Position numbers and translations under genes: made by a program. Below, one piece after another: positions 11,806-19,867 of a stretch of DNA of 64,000 bases (its first letter is position 1; every line of letters begins with the position of its first letter). The notes beneath the pieces are model-generated. The model was given only the letters and a program-made list of their open reading frames with translations. It did no database searches and was not told the origin of the DNA. This DNA comes from Natrinema zhouii (GTDB lineage: Archaea > Halobacteriota > Halobacteria > Halobacteriales > Natrialbaceae), in NCBI RefSeq assembly GCF_013456555.2, contig NZ_CP059154.1, forward strand, positions 1,612,001-1,676,000, written 5' to 3'.

Positions 11806-12222
11806 ATGCACCTATTAGTCGCCCTCGAGGACTCGGAACCGGGATGGGCGGCACTCGAGTTTGCGTGTCGGGAACACGGCGACGACGAGATCACGGTTCT
11901 CCACGCCGTCGACCCGACGAGCAGCGGGTACGGCGAGGTCGCACACCTCGGTCCGGATGCGCTACTCGAGCGCCAGCGCGAGGAGGCCCAGGACCTGCTC
12001 TCGTCGGCCGAGGATCGCGCGGCCGAGGAGGGCTGTTCGATCGATACAGCGGTCGTCACCGGGCAGCCGGCGGACGTCATCGTCGACTACGCGACGGAGA
12101 ACGCGATCGACCTGATCGTCGTCGGCAGCCACGGCAGAACCGGCTTCTCGAGGGTCTTGCTCGGCAGCGTCGCGGAACGGGTCGCTCGGCAGGCTCCCGT
12201 GCCCGTGACGATCGTTCGATGA
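11806..12222 (+). CDS. Universal stress protein, UspA family
   Basis: A single UspA domain of 138 residues has a Rossmann-like alpha/beta fold. The ATP-binding motif is complete near the C-terminus (VGSHGRTGFSRVLLGSVAERV followed by PVPVTIVR), so it is expected to bind ATP. The N-terminal strand MHLLVALEDSEPGW is typical. It is one of four UspA genes within about 4.5 kb and probably takes part in stress adaptation. Confidence 0.9.
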   Translation: MHLLVALEDSEPGWAALEFACREHGDDEITVLHAVDPTSSGYGEVAHLGPDALLERQREEAQDLLSSAEDRAAEEGCSIDTAVVTGQPADVIVDYATENAIDLIVVGSHGRTGFSRVLLGSVAERVARQAPVPVTIVR

Positions 12223-12594
12223 GAATCCGTGCGACACTGCTAGTTGCGTTTTTATGCGTTGTTCAGCCTTCCCGTATCTGGAACAGCGTCTGCTGATGGA
12301 ATTGAGTGAGACAAGGCGTCTCGCTATCGTGGCAACAGGGAATCGCCACGCCCTCCCCAGCCGATTCGCTCACGCCGTTCGGCGTTCGCTCATCCCTCGC
12401 ACGGCTTCGAGCCGCGGTTCATTGGCATTCACCGCGCCACAGCGCGCGCCACCGCGTGCCAGTTTCTCAGTCTAAGCGAGACGTAGAGAACCGCTATTGA
12501 ACGACTGTGAGGAAAATCTCGTTGAAACGAGTCAATAGGACTACTATCGGAGCAAAAGGAGGGATATTAGATTGGACTCGGTTCAGGTCAGGCG
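12223..12594. other. Intergenic stretch without supported gene
   Basis: This stretch has a skewed low-complexity run near 12360-12470 with repeated tcgctcacgccgttcgg-type words, common in haloarchaeal spacer DNA, then an A/T-richer part. Reading frames here are Arg/Ser/Ala-rich and look like noise. No RNA gene or mobile-element end is evident. Confidence 0.5.
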
Positions 12595-14028
12595 TCAGTG
12601 ATCGTGGTCGTGATCGTGCGAATGGTCGGCCGGCTCACCGCCATCACTAGCCGCATCGATGTCTCCGCCGGCGACGAGCGCGTCGTGGTCGCCACCCATC
12701 ATGTCCATGTTCTTCAGGGTGTCGCGCTCCTCGAACTCCTCGACGGCGTCGAGGAGGTCCTCCTGTGTCAGCGTCGTGCGGTCCTCGGTCAGCGCCTCGA
12801 GGACGGCCTCCCGGAGCACCATTCGGAGGTCGCTCCCGGTCAGCCCCTCGGTGACCTCGGCGATGAGGTGGGGATCGAACTCGTCGATGTCCATCGTTCG
12901 AGTAATGAGACCGAGGATGTCCGCCCGCATGCCGGAGTCGGGCTTCGGGAAGTTGATAATCTCGTCGAAGCGCCGCCAGGCGGCGTCGTCTAACTGGTCG
13001 GGGTGGTTGGTCGCCCCGATGAGCAGGACGTCGTCATCGATGAGCGAGATGTTATCGATGCTCTTGAGCAGCGTGTTGACCGCGCGTTTGAGCGCGGCGT
13101 GTTCGTCGCTGCGGCGGGTCTTGGCAACGAAGTCGAACTCGTCGATGAAGAGGATACACGGCGAGAGCCGTTTGGCGACCTCGAAGGTCTTGTCGACGTT
13201 TTTGGCCGTCTCGCCGAGATACTGCGAGGTGATCATCGAGAGTTTGACCTCGACGAACGGCAGATCCATGTCCCGGGCCAGCGCCTGTGCAGTCGACGTT
13301 TTCCCGGTCCCTGGCGGCCCGACGAACAGCAGTTTGCCGATCTCACGCAGGCCGATATTCGCGAGGTAGTCTCGGTGTTCGATCGCTTTCGAGATTTTGT
13401 CCAGTTCGTTCTCCTGATCCTTCGTGAGGACGAGGTCGTCGAGCGTGATCTCGACCTCTTCGGGGGCGCGGACTTCCACGAGGTCGAGCATCTCCTCGTC
13501 GTCGTCCTCGTTGAAGTACTCGTTGAGGAGGCCGTCGATCCAGACCCGATCGGCCTGAATCGGCCGGTTCTGCTCGCGTGCTTCCTCGTGGGTCACGCCG
13601 ACGTCGTACGCCTCGTGATTCGCGAAGTATTTCGCCAGCGTCGGGTTCTCGAGCAATCGCTCGTCGCCGACGCGGTCGATGAACCACTCCTCGGCCATGT
13701 CCTGCTGGGCGAGGGTAATCGTGCCGGAGAACTCGTCGCGCTCGGTGAACATCAGGTCGGCGACGGCGTCCCACGGCTGGTCGACGTCGGTCGCCTCACG
13801 TGCAGTACTCGTCGTGACTGACAGCGGGCGACTGATTCCGGCGGGTTTTCGGGGACTGCCGCCGCTTCCCTCGTTCCCGTCATCACTCCCACTCTCGTCG
13901 TCGACGCCGCCGGTCCAGTATACCTGGCGGAACGACGGCGGGAGGTCGTTCTCGTCTAGCGTCCGGTCGTCCGAATACACGCTCGTCGTGAGCAGAAACT
14001 CAACGACATCGAGCGCCGCATCACTCAT
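12595..14028 (-). CDS. AAA-family ATPase with His-rich C-terminus
   Basis: This is a 477-residue AAA+ ATPase with one module in its C-terminal half. It has Walker A GPPGTGKT (about residue 235), Walker B ILFIDEFD (about 293), a sensor-1 GATNHPDQLD segment and an RRFDEIINFPKPD second-region-of-homology stretch. The N-terminal 180 residues are acidic and not recognised. The tail ends HSHDHDHDH, a possible metal-binding stretch. It lacks the protease domain of FtsH and the coiled coil of proteasome-activating nucleotidase, so a remodelling role is more likely. The start at 14028 is chosen by the MSDAALDVVEFL beginning, since the open frame to 14322 has other composition. Confidence 0.85.
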   Translation of the reverse strand: MSDAALDVVEFLLTTSVYSDDRTLDENDLPPSFRQVYWTGGVDDESGSDDGNEGSGGSPRKPAGISRPLSVTTSTAREATDVDQPWDAVADLMFTERDEFSGTITLAQQDMAEEWFIDRVGDERLLENPTLAKYFANHEAYDVGVTHEEAREQNRPIQADRVWIDGLLNEYFNEDDDEEMLDLVEVRAPEEVEITLDDLVLTKDQENELDKISKAIEHRDYLANIGLREIGKLLFVGPPGTGKTSTAQALARDMDLPFVEVKLSMITSQYLGETAKNVDKTFEVAKRLSPCILFIDEFDFVAKTRRSDEHAALKRAVNTLLKSIDNISLIDDDVLLIGATNHPDQLDDAAWRRFDEIINFPKPDSGMRADILGLITRTMDIDEFDPHLIAEVTEGLTGSDLRMVLREAVLEALTEDRTTLTQEDLLDAVEEFEERDTLKNMDMMGGDHDALVAGGDIDAASDGGEPADHSHDHDHDH

Positions 14029-14172
14029 TCCGTGAACGTATTCACTACACGTTCTTAACAGCGTCGTCATGCACAACGTATGCGACGCTGTTCCACCCGA
14101 ACGGGCTGCAACCGCGTTTCGAGTCCGGAAATCAGCACAACCGTTTTCGTCCATCGGCTCACAGTCACCCGT

Positions 14173-14544
14173 ATGAACGTGTTGCTGGGTCTGGGTGGCA
14201 GCGACGAGTCGGTGAAAACGCTCCACCAGACCATCGAGCGAACGCGAGACGTCGGCGACGAGCTCACCATCGTCGTCGTCGATAAACCCGAGTCGAAACG
14301 ATCGCAAGACGAGACGTACCAACTGGCCGTCGACCGGCTCGAGGAGGTCGGTCTCGACGACATCCCGGTCGAGAAACTCGAGGGCGATCCCGGGAGCGCA
14401 CTCGTCAATTACGCCGAACAGGGCGAGTTCGATCAGCTGGTCATCGGCGGCGGCACCCTGAGCCCGATGGGGAAGATCCAGCTCGGACCAATCACGGAGT
14501 TCGTCCTATTGAACGCCCCGACAACGGTCAAGCTGGTGCGATAA
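14173..14544 (+). CDS. UspA-family protein, 123 aa
   Basis: A short universal stress domain begins MNVLLGLGGSDES. The C-terminal ATP-loop region (VIGGGTLSPMGKIQLGPITEFV) keeps the outline but is divergent from the GxxG-9x-G(S/T) consensus, so ATP binding is uncertain. It is followed after 2 bases by the acetyltransferase gene, indicating one transcript. Start by ATG at 14173 rather than the upstream open frame. Confidence 0.85.
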   Translation: MNVLLGLGGSDESVKTLHQTIERTRDVGDELTIVVVDKPESKRSQDETYQLAVDRLEEVGLDDIPVEKLEGDPGSALVNYAEQGEFDQLVIGGGTLSPMGKIQLGPITEFVLLNAPTTVKLVR

Positions 14545-14546
14545 CG

Positions 14547-15122
14547 ATGGTCGGAACGCGACAGTATCCGGACGAACCGTCCGGTCCGTTCCCCTCGCCG
14601 CCGACGACTATCGAGGACGGCAAGGGTCGGTCGATCGAGTTCCGCGCACCGGCGGCGTTCGCGACCGAGGCGCTCGAGGACGTCGTCGACATGTACCGCA
14701 AGTTCGATCCCACCGACCGAGCGCAGGGGATTCCGCCGACTGGCGAGGATCGCATCCGCAACTGGCTCGAGGCGATCGGCGAGGACAGCGTGAACGTCGT
14801 TGCCAGACACGACGGCGACGTAATCGGTCACGCGATGCTCGTCCCCGACACCGACGATCTATCGACGGTCGAGCACAAGGGGGACATCGAGTGGGAGCTG
14901 GCGATCTTCGTCCTCCAGACCTATCAGCGGGCCGGAATCGGCACGGTCCTGCTCGAGCAGCTACTGGGCCACGCGAGCGAGATTGGAATCAAACGCGTCT
15001 GGCTGACCGTCGAGCGCTGGAACAATCCCGCGATCGCCCTCTACGAACGAGTCGGATTCGAATCGACCGGGACAGAGAGCTTCGAACAGGAGATGGCGAT
15101 CCTGCTCGACGGGGACGATTGA
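14547..15122 (+). CDS. GNAT-family N-acetyltransferase
   Basis: This GCN5-related acetyltransferase of 191 residues contains motif A (ELAIFVLQTYQRAGIGTVLLEQLL), where the Q/R-x-x-G-x-G/A loop holds acetyl-CoA. Motif B (NPAIALYERVGFESTGTESF) is also present. The first 40 residues are a polar extension. Its ATG lies 2 bases after the upstream uspA stop, so the two are probably co-transcribed, which suggests regulated protein or small-molecule acetylation under stress. The acceptor is unknown. GNAT-UspA pairings occur in bacteria as fused enzymes; here they are separate genes. Confidence 0.88.
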   Translation: MVGTRQYPDEPSGPFPSPPTTIEDGKGRSIEFRAPAAFATEALEDVVDMYRKFDPTDRAQGIPPTGEDRIRNWLEAIGEDSVNVVARHDGDVIGHAMLVPDTDDLSTVEHKGDIEWELAIFVLQTYQRAGIGTVLLEQLLGHASEIGIKRVWLTVERWNNPAIALYERVGFESTGTESFEQEMAILLDGDD

Positions 15123-15149
15123 GGTTCGGCCAGTCGCTGCTCCATCCGG

Positions 15150-15608
15150 CTACACGGAAAGGACGGGCTGGCTCGCGTAGGAGAGGACGTATTCGGCGGC
15201 TTTCTCGAGGACTTCAGCCTCAGCGCCGGTAACGGGTTCTCGGGGAAGGACGATGAAGTCGGCATCGATGGCGTCAGCGGTGTCGAGGACGACGTTACCG
15301 GGGTGGCGCGTCTTCCGCGTCTGGGAGAACCCGTCGTCGACGGAGGTCGCGAGCGTAACGCCTGCCTCGTCGGCGATATCGCTCACGTCGTCGAAAAAGC
15401 CCTGCGTGTTCTCCGCGATATCGGTTTCGTCGACCGTACCGACGTCTAATCCCCGGATGACGCCACGTCCGAGGACGTACAACGCGTGCACGGAGGCGTC
15501 GTAGCGGTCGGCGACGGCGATGGCGTACTCGACGGCTGTGGCTGACTCGTCGCTCCCGTCAACCGGTGCGAGAACGGTGTCGACGGTAAACGGCTCGCTA
15601 GCGTCCAT
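15150..15608 (-). CDS. UspA-family protein, 152 aa
   Basis: This is a universal stress domain with N-terminal strand VDTVLAPVDGSDESATAVEYAI. The C-terminal nucleotide loop is degenerate (FIVLPREPVTGAEAEVLEKAAEYVL), so it may belong to the non-ATP-binding branch. The start at 15608 (MDASEPF) is preferred over the open frame to 15695. It is transcribed against the two-gene uspA-GNAT unit and converges with it. Confidence 0.85.
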   Translation of the reverse strand: MDASEPFTVDTVLAPVDGSDESATAVEYAIAVADRYDASVHALYVLGRGVIRGLDVGTVDETDIAENTQGFFDDVSDIADEAGVTLATSVDDGFSQTRKTRHPGNVVLDTADAIDADFIVLPREPVTGAEAEVLEKAAEYVLSYASQPVLSV

Positions 15609-15698
15609 ACGCGGCAGTGAGTGTTCCGTCGCAAAAAAGCCACCCCACCGAACGCGTCCCCGACCGGTTCGGTGCACGTGATCCGAGCGGTTCACCCT

Positions 15699-15786
15699 GC
15701 TTGTACGGAGACTACACTCGCACAGAGACCTCGCTTACACGGAAGCCTCGCTCGCACGGCAGTCCGCTTGCATGGCGGTCCGCTAC
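15699..15786. repeat. Degenerate tandem repeat, 16-19 bp units
   Basis: Successive cgcttrcacggcagtc-like words occur about five times, decaying at the ends. They sit immediately upstream of the TATA element of the uspA gene at 15830. They may be slippage products or operator-like sites. Confidence 0.45.
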
Positions 15787-15798
15787 CTGAACAGGGAC

Positions 15799-15805
15799 GT
15801 TTAAG
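15799..15805 (+). promoter_or_regulatory. TATA-like element of the uspA gene at 15830
   Basis: A gtttaag box is centred about 28 bases before the ATG at 15830, giving leaderless spacing. Confidence 0.4.
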
Positions 15806-15829
15806 CAACCAGGTGCGCAACCTCTCGAT

Positions 15830-16303
15830 ATGTTCGATACGGTCGTGGTCGCCACCGACGGCTCCGAGAGCGTGAAACGGGCCATCGACGTCGCGCTCGA
15901 TCTCGCGGATCGCTTCGAGGCCGACGTCCACGCCCTCTCGGTGGTCGACGCCAGCGAAGTCGACGCCTCGCCTGAGCAGCTCCGGGAAGAACTCCGTACC
16001 GCCCTCGAGACGACCGCCGACGCCGCGATCGCCACGGTCGAGGAGCGCGCCGAAAGGGAAGTGACGACCGAGATCCGCAAGGGGCGTCCCGCCGCCGAAA
16101 TCTGTGAGTACGCCCGCGAGATCGATGCGGACGTCGTCGCGACCGGGACTCGCGGTCGCCACGGAGAGAATCGCCTCCTGCTCGGCAGCGTCGCCGAGCG
16201 GATCGTCCGTATCTCGCCCGTCCCCGTGTTGACGGTGCGCCAACTCGAGCCAACGGGCGACGATGACGATACCCCAAGCGAAGCGCTAGCCGCCGACGCC
16301 TGA
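15830..16303 (+). CDS. Universal stress protein, UspA family
   Basis: This 157-residue UspA domain has the N-terminal strand FDTVVVATDGSESVKRAIDVAL and a complete nucleotide motif (GTRGRHGENRLLLGSVAERI, then PVPVLTVRQ), so ATP binding is likely. A short acidic tail follows. A TATA-like element lies at leaderless distance upstream. It is the fourth UspA protein in this block and the most canonical. Confidence 0.92.
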   Translation: MFDTVVVATDGSESVKRAIDVALDLADRFEADVHALSVVDASEVDASPEQLREELRTALETTADAAIATVEERAEREVTTEIRKGRPAAEICEYAREIDADVVATGTRGRHGENRLLLGSVAERIVRISPVPVLTVRQLEPTGDDDDTPSEALAADA

Positions 16304-16339
16304 TCCGACGCGACGGACGCTGGCCCGGCGTCTCACGAT

Positions 16340-16363
16340 ACCGGCGGTTACTTCCCCGCCGGT
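16340..16363. other. Inverted repeat between uspA and DHH gene
   Basis: An 8-bp perfect stem (ACCGGCGG / CCGCCGGT) with an 8-base loop lies 37 bases past the uspA stop. It may be a terminator hairpin. No T-tract follows. Confidence 0.35.
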
Positions 16364-16378
16364 CACGCAGCACGTACC

Positions 16379-17662
16379 ATGTACGACGAACTCATTCAGA
16401 GCGGCGATCTGTCGCTCGCCCGGAAATCAGTGCTCCCAGGAACCGGTTTTTTCCTGCCCGATACGCTCGAGGAGGACCTCGAGGACCAGCAGACCGCAGC
16501 CGCCCTCGAGGGGGCCGAGGTCGCGGTCATCGCGGACCCGGACGCCGACGGACTGGCCTGCGTCGCACTCATCCGAGAGGCCTACGGCGACATACAGAAC
16601 GTGCCCGAACCCGACGAGGATGCAGCCGAGGACGACGACGATGCGAACCAGCCGGAGCCAGTCGCCGACGCGACTGACGACGCCGACGAACAGAACGTCG
16701 TCATCGCGGCCGGCGACGCCGAGGAGCCCCTCGAGGAACCCGAACCGACGCCCCACAACGTCGCGCTCATCCCCGCGAGCCCCCACAACGTCGAGGACGC
16801 GCTGGCTCGCGTCGCCGAGTTCGGCGACGAGGGGATCGACTGCTTCGTCTGCGACCTCGCGCCGGATCGCTACGAGTACGTCGAGGAGGAACTCGCGGCC
16901 GCGCTCGAAACCGCAGACCGCGTCGCGTGGTACGACCACCACCAGTGGGGCGACGACGTGGCGCAGGCGGTCCGCGACGCCGGCGTCGACCTCGTGGTCG
17001 GCGACTCCGACGAGGAGTGCAGCGCCGACGTGGTCTATCGCTCGCTCGAGTACGACTTTAGCCCGATGTACGAGGAACTGGCGGCCGTCACCCGGGATCA
17101 CGACCTCTGGCTGCGCGAGGACCCGCGCAGCGACGATCTGGCGGATTACGCCTACTGGACCGACCCCGCGGAGTACGTTGAGGTCGTCCGCGAGTACGGC
17201 GTCGACCTGCCCGAGTGGGTCACGGACTACATCGCCGAGCGCCGCGTCGAGAAGGAGGCGCTCATCGACCAGGCGGTCGGCCGGGCGGAGCTTCGCGAGA
17301 TCGGTGGCTACACGGTCGGCATTACCTACGGCCGCTGCTCACAAAACGAGGTCGCCGAAGCGATGCGCGAGCAGGGAGCCGACGCCTCGGTGATCGTCAA
17401 ACCCGCCGGCTCGGCCTCCATTCGGGGCACCGACGAGTTCGAACTGTGCCACGAGGTCGCGGGGAAGGTCAACGGCGGCGGCCATCCGAAGGCCGCGGGC
17501 TGCAAGCCCGACATCTACGACGACATGCTCGACTATGCGAACCACTGGACGACGCGCGGTGCCGTGACGAAACGCGTCATCCTCAACGCGTTCCGAGACG
17601 TCGTCGAGGAAGCGGACGAGGATGCCGACGGCGACGCGGACACCGACACGAGCGAGGACTGA
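16379..17662 (+). CDS. DHH-family phosphoesterase, 427 aa
   Basis: The protein contains the DHH metal-binding motifs of RecJ/GdpP/Orn-type phosphoesterases: VAVIADPDADGLACVAL (about residue 50-60), CDLAPD, DHHQWGDDVA (about 187) and the DHHA1 motif VNGGGHPKAAG (about 366). It likely cleaves short RNA, single-stranded DNA or cyclic dinucleotides with Mn2+. An acidic run of about 45 residues (near 77-122) interrupts the first domain and is the main departure from family length. The tail is acidic. It lies alone, downstream of a possible terminator. Confidence 0.88.
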   Translation: MYDELIQSGDLSLARKSVLPGTGFFLPDTLEEDLEDQQTAAALEGAEVAVIADPDADGLACVALIREAYGDIQNVPEPDEDAAEDDDDANQPEPVADATDDADEQNVVIAAGDAEEPLEEPEPTPHNVALIPASPHNVEDALARVAEFGDEGIDCFVCDLAPDRYEYVEEELAAALETADRVAWYDHHQWGDDVAQAVRDAGVDLVVGDSDEECSADVVYRSLEYDFSPMYEELAAVTRDHDLWLREDPRSDDLADYAYWTDPAEYVEVVREYGVDLPEWVTDYIAERRVEKEALIDQAVGRAELREIGGYTVGITYGRCSQNEVAEAMREQGADASVIVKPAGSASIRGTDEFELCHEVAGKVNGGGHPKAAGCKPDIYDDMLDYANHWTTRGAVTKRVILNAFRDVVEEADEDADGDADTDTSED

Positions 17663-17739
17663 CCGGCTCAAGGAGTCTGCGTGAATCGAACGTCGGACCG
17701 AATTAGCTTCTTTTTCTCGTCGAGTACAATTAATAGATA

Positions 17740-17763
17740 CTTCAAAATACTTCTACTATAAAC
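17740..17763 (+). promoter_or_regulatory. A/T-rich promoter region of the DUF422-like gene
   Basis: Two TATA-like boxes (ttcaaaatac and ctataaac) lie 16-39 bases before the ATG at 17779. Either could place the transcript start at the ATG. Confidence 0.4.
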
Positions 17764-17778
17764 TCAAAACAGATCGGT

Positions 17779-18249
17779 ATGTCTCAACGACGTCTCTTCG
17801 CCGGAACGGCCGCTGCGGTCGGCGTCCTCGCACTCGTCCACGCTGGGTTCACGTGGCCGATATACGCGACGCTCGCGTTCTTCGGTGGCGGTGCACTCAT
17901 CGCGTTCGTCGGCGAGGCAGTCGTCATCAATCTCGACTGGCTGGAACACCATATCGGCCCGAAAATCGTCGGTGTCCCACTCTACGTGCTGTTCGGGTGG
18001 ACGGGGACGATCTACGTCGCGTTCCGCGTTGCGCTCCTCGTAACCGACGGCTGGACGGCAGTCGTCGCCGCTGGCGCGCTCGCGACCACCTACGACGTAC
18101 TCACCGACCATCGGGGCGTCGCGGACGGCCACTGGACGTATATAGACGACCTTCCCGGTCCCCGGTATCGCGGCGTTCCCTGGTGGAACTTCGTCGGGTG
18201 GTTCGCCATCAGTTGTCTCACGGCGGCACTCGCCGTCGTCTTCCTCTGA
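17779..18249 (+). CDS. Short CruF/DUF422-like carotenoid-pathway membrane protein
   Basis: The C-terminal half has the marks of the CruF/DUF422 family (carotenoid 1,2-hydratases such as bisanhydrobacterioruberin hydratase): TYDVLTDHRGVADGHWTY and GVPWWNFVGWF. About four to five membrane helices are visible. It has 156 residues, while the usual enzyme has roughly 250-300, so it lacks the first helices or represents a short branch. The frame is intact, with a promoter upstream, so I do not call it a pseudogene. No crtD or lyeJ neighbour is present. The reaction is unproven. Confidence 0.65.
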   Translation: MSQRRLFAGTAAAVGVLALVHAGFTWPIYATLAFFGGGALIAFVGEAVVINLDWLEHHIGPKIVGVPLYVLFGWTGTIYVAFRVALLVTDGWTAVVAAGALATTYDVLTDHRGVADGHWTYIDDLPGPRYRGVPWWNFVGWFAISCLTAALAVVFL

Positions 18250-18279
18250 TTCGTTCCTCGTGACCCTGTCCGTCTCCGC

Positions 18280-18975
18280 TCACTGCCGCGACGCGAAGTA
18301 CCGCATCACCAGCTGCAACACGTGAACGAACACGCCGGCGACGGCGATGTAGACGCCGATCGTCTGGAGCGCGACCGATTCGCTGCGCTGGTCGCGAACC
18401 TTCCAGATCTCCCAGCCCAGCCGAAGCAGGAAGCCGAGGAAGATGAGGACGAAGCCGACGAGCAACACCGGCGCGACGAAGGTCCCGATCAGAATCGCGA
18501 CGATGCCGCCGATGAACGCGTAGTTGGCGTAGGAACCCCAGTGCTCGAACGTCTTCGATCGCGCGTAGACGTAGGCGGCGATGACGGCCGTCAGCACCGC
18601 GACGACGACCGCCGTCACGGCGAGGATCGTCAGCTGGGACTCTCGAGGCGCGAAGCGAAGCACGCCGGCTCCGAAGACGCCGAAGGCCAATTGCAGAATG
18701 ACCATTCCGACGAACGCAATTCCCATGTCCCCGCCTTCGACGCCTCGCTCGGCGACTAACTGCCCGGCCATGATGGCCGCGCCGTAGGCGAGCGCGCCGA
18801 TGATCGGGAACGAGAACAAGTAGTCGTTGACGGACGCCAGCGGCGTCACCACGAGGACGTACATCAACAGCACGTTGATCGCCATCAGGGCGCTCGCACC
18901 GCCGATCACGCGCGCTTCACGGCTCGAGAGACCGAACCCGCGACCGGTCTCGTACGGGGTTTCGGTCGAACTCAT
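18280..18975 (-). CDS. Seven-helix membrane protein, 231 aa
   Basis: About seven transmembrane helices follow a short polar N-terminus, and the protein ends with VMRYFASRQ. The size and topology recall BI-1/UPF0005-type proteins, but the C-terminal Asp-rich pore signature is not evident, so no family is claimed. There is one helix-breaking Asp/Glu loop near GVEGGDMG. It converges on the DUF422-like gene and is not linked to another gene by operon spacing. Confidence 0.7.
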   Translation of the reverse strand: MSSTETPYETGRGFGLSSREARVIGGASALMAINVLLMYVLVVTPLASVNDYLFSFPIIGALAYGAAIMAGQLVAERGVEGGDMGIAFVGMVILQLAFGVFGAGVLRFAPRESQLTILAVTAVVVAVLTAVIAAYVYARSKTFEHWGSYANYAFIGGIVAILIGTFVAPVLLVGFVLIFLGFLLRLGWEIWKVRDQRSESVALQTIGVYIAVAGVFVHVLQLVMRYFASRQ

Positions 18976-19070
18976 GATCTCGTTATAGTCCGCTGAGCCG
19001 CAAAAGGCTACGGCCTACTCCTGACAGATGCTATTGTGACGCCGAGTGACTACAGGCTGGCAGCCGTCGG

Positions 19071-19154
19071 CAGTTGGCGATCCGCGGTCGGTGATCCGCA
19101 GTTGGCGATCCGCGGTCGGTGATCCGCAATCGGCGATCCGCTCTCTGCGATCCA
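19071..19154. repeat. 28-bp tandem repeat
   Basis: Two perfect 28-bp copies (19071-19098 and 19099-19126) are followed by a decayed third. Each unit is itself two related 14-bp halves ending in gatccg. It lies in the short space between two leftward genes, just past the 3' end of the 144-aa gene. Confidence 0.75.
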
Positions 19155-19175
19155 TGATTCGCCACCCGATATCCG

Positions 19176-19610
19176 CTATCCGTCCGCCTCGCCCACGTTC
19201 CATCGATCCGAGAACGCCGTCCCGCAGGTGCACTGGGCGTAGGCGTGGACGACGTCCCCCTCGGCGTAGATGCCGCCGACCTCCTCGTTTTGTGCCTCGG
19301 CGAACGCGAAGACGAACTGGATCTCGTGTTCTCCGTCTGCCGCTGCGTCCGGACAGTGCCCGCCCGTCAACTCGTCGTCGATCTCCCCCTCGTTGCTCAT
19401 CGCGGACTTGGCGAACTCCATCGCACCGGTGCCGGTCGCCGCCTGAAAGGCGTTCCGCCCGCGCTCGCCGTCGATCACGATCAGCGTCCCGTCGTCGACG
19501 CGCTCGCCGAACTCCTCGAGGCGCTCGTCCGACACGTAGGAGTCGGCCAGAAACAGCGCCACGTCCTCGAGTCGCTCGCCCGCCAGAAACGCCTCGCGTT
19601 GGTCACTCAT
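19176..19610 (-). CDS. Conserved haloarchaeal protein, 144 aa
   Basis: This acidic soluble protein has a C-terminal CTCG motif (YAQCTCGTAFSD) and one Cys/His pair in the middle (GGHCPDAAAD). Together these could bind a metal. The N-terminal helix EAFLAGERLEDVALFLADS is distinctive. It resembles a haloarchaeal family that I recall as DUF5807, with moderate confidence. It has no membrane segment. The function is unknown. Confidence 0.7.
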   Translation of the reverse strand: MSDQREAFLAGERLEDVALFLADSYVSDERLEEFGERVDDGTLIVIDGERGRNAFQAATGTGAMEFAKSAMSNEGEIDDELTGGHCPDAAADGEHEIQFVFAFAEAQNEEVGGIYAEGDVVHAYAQCTCGTAFSDRWNVGEADG

Positions 19611-19801
19611 GGCGTCGGATTCGCGCTCGAGGTGGAAAAAGGGCGGTATTCGGATTTTCGGCCGGGTTCGAGGGCGTCGGCTGAGGCTTCACTCGTCACT
19701 GGTGGACATCGATCTGCATAAAAAATGTACCGCCGCGGTACTCCCTGACAGCGGACTCACGACCTGTCGTTCGCGAGTGATTCGACGGGCGAACGGAGCC
19801 G

Positions 19802-19853
19802 CTGAAACGACACGCCCAGTTGCGACGGTCGCGTCTGGGACGCGTCGTTTCAG
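19802..19853. other. Strong hairpin after the 133-aa gene
   Basis: A 10-bp perfect stem (CTGAAACGAC / GTCGTTTCAG) encloses a second CCCAG / CTGGG stem. It lies 15 bases past the stop of the leftward gene at 19868, so it may terminate or stabilise that transcript. It could also be an independent structured element. Confidence 0.5.
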
Positions 19854-19867
19854 TGGCTCGAGTGGGC

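Noticed and set aside
12254..12475. 74-codon plus-strand frame
   Set aside because: Its Arg/Ser/Ala composition is spacer-like and it has no recognisable feature.
19015..19233. 72-codon frame over the 28-bp repeats
   Set aside because: Its sequence is created by the tandem repeat and has no other support.
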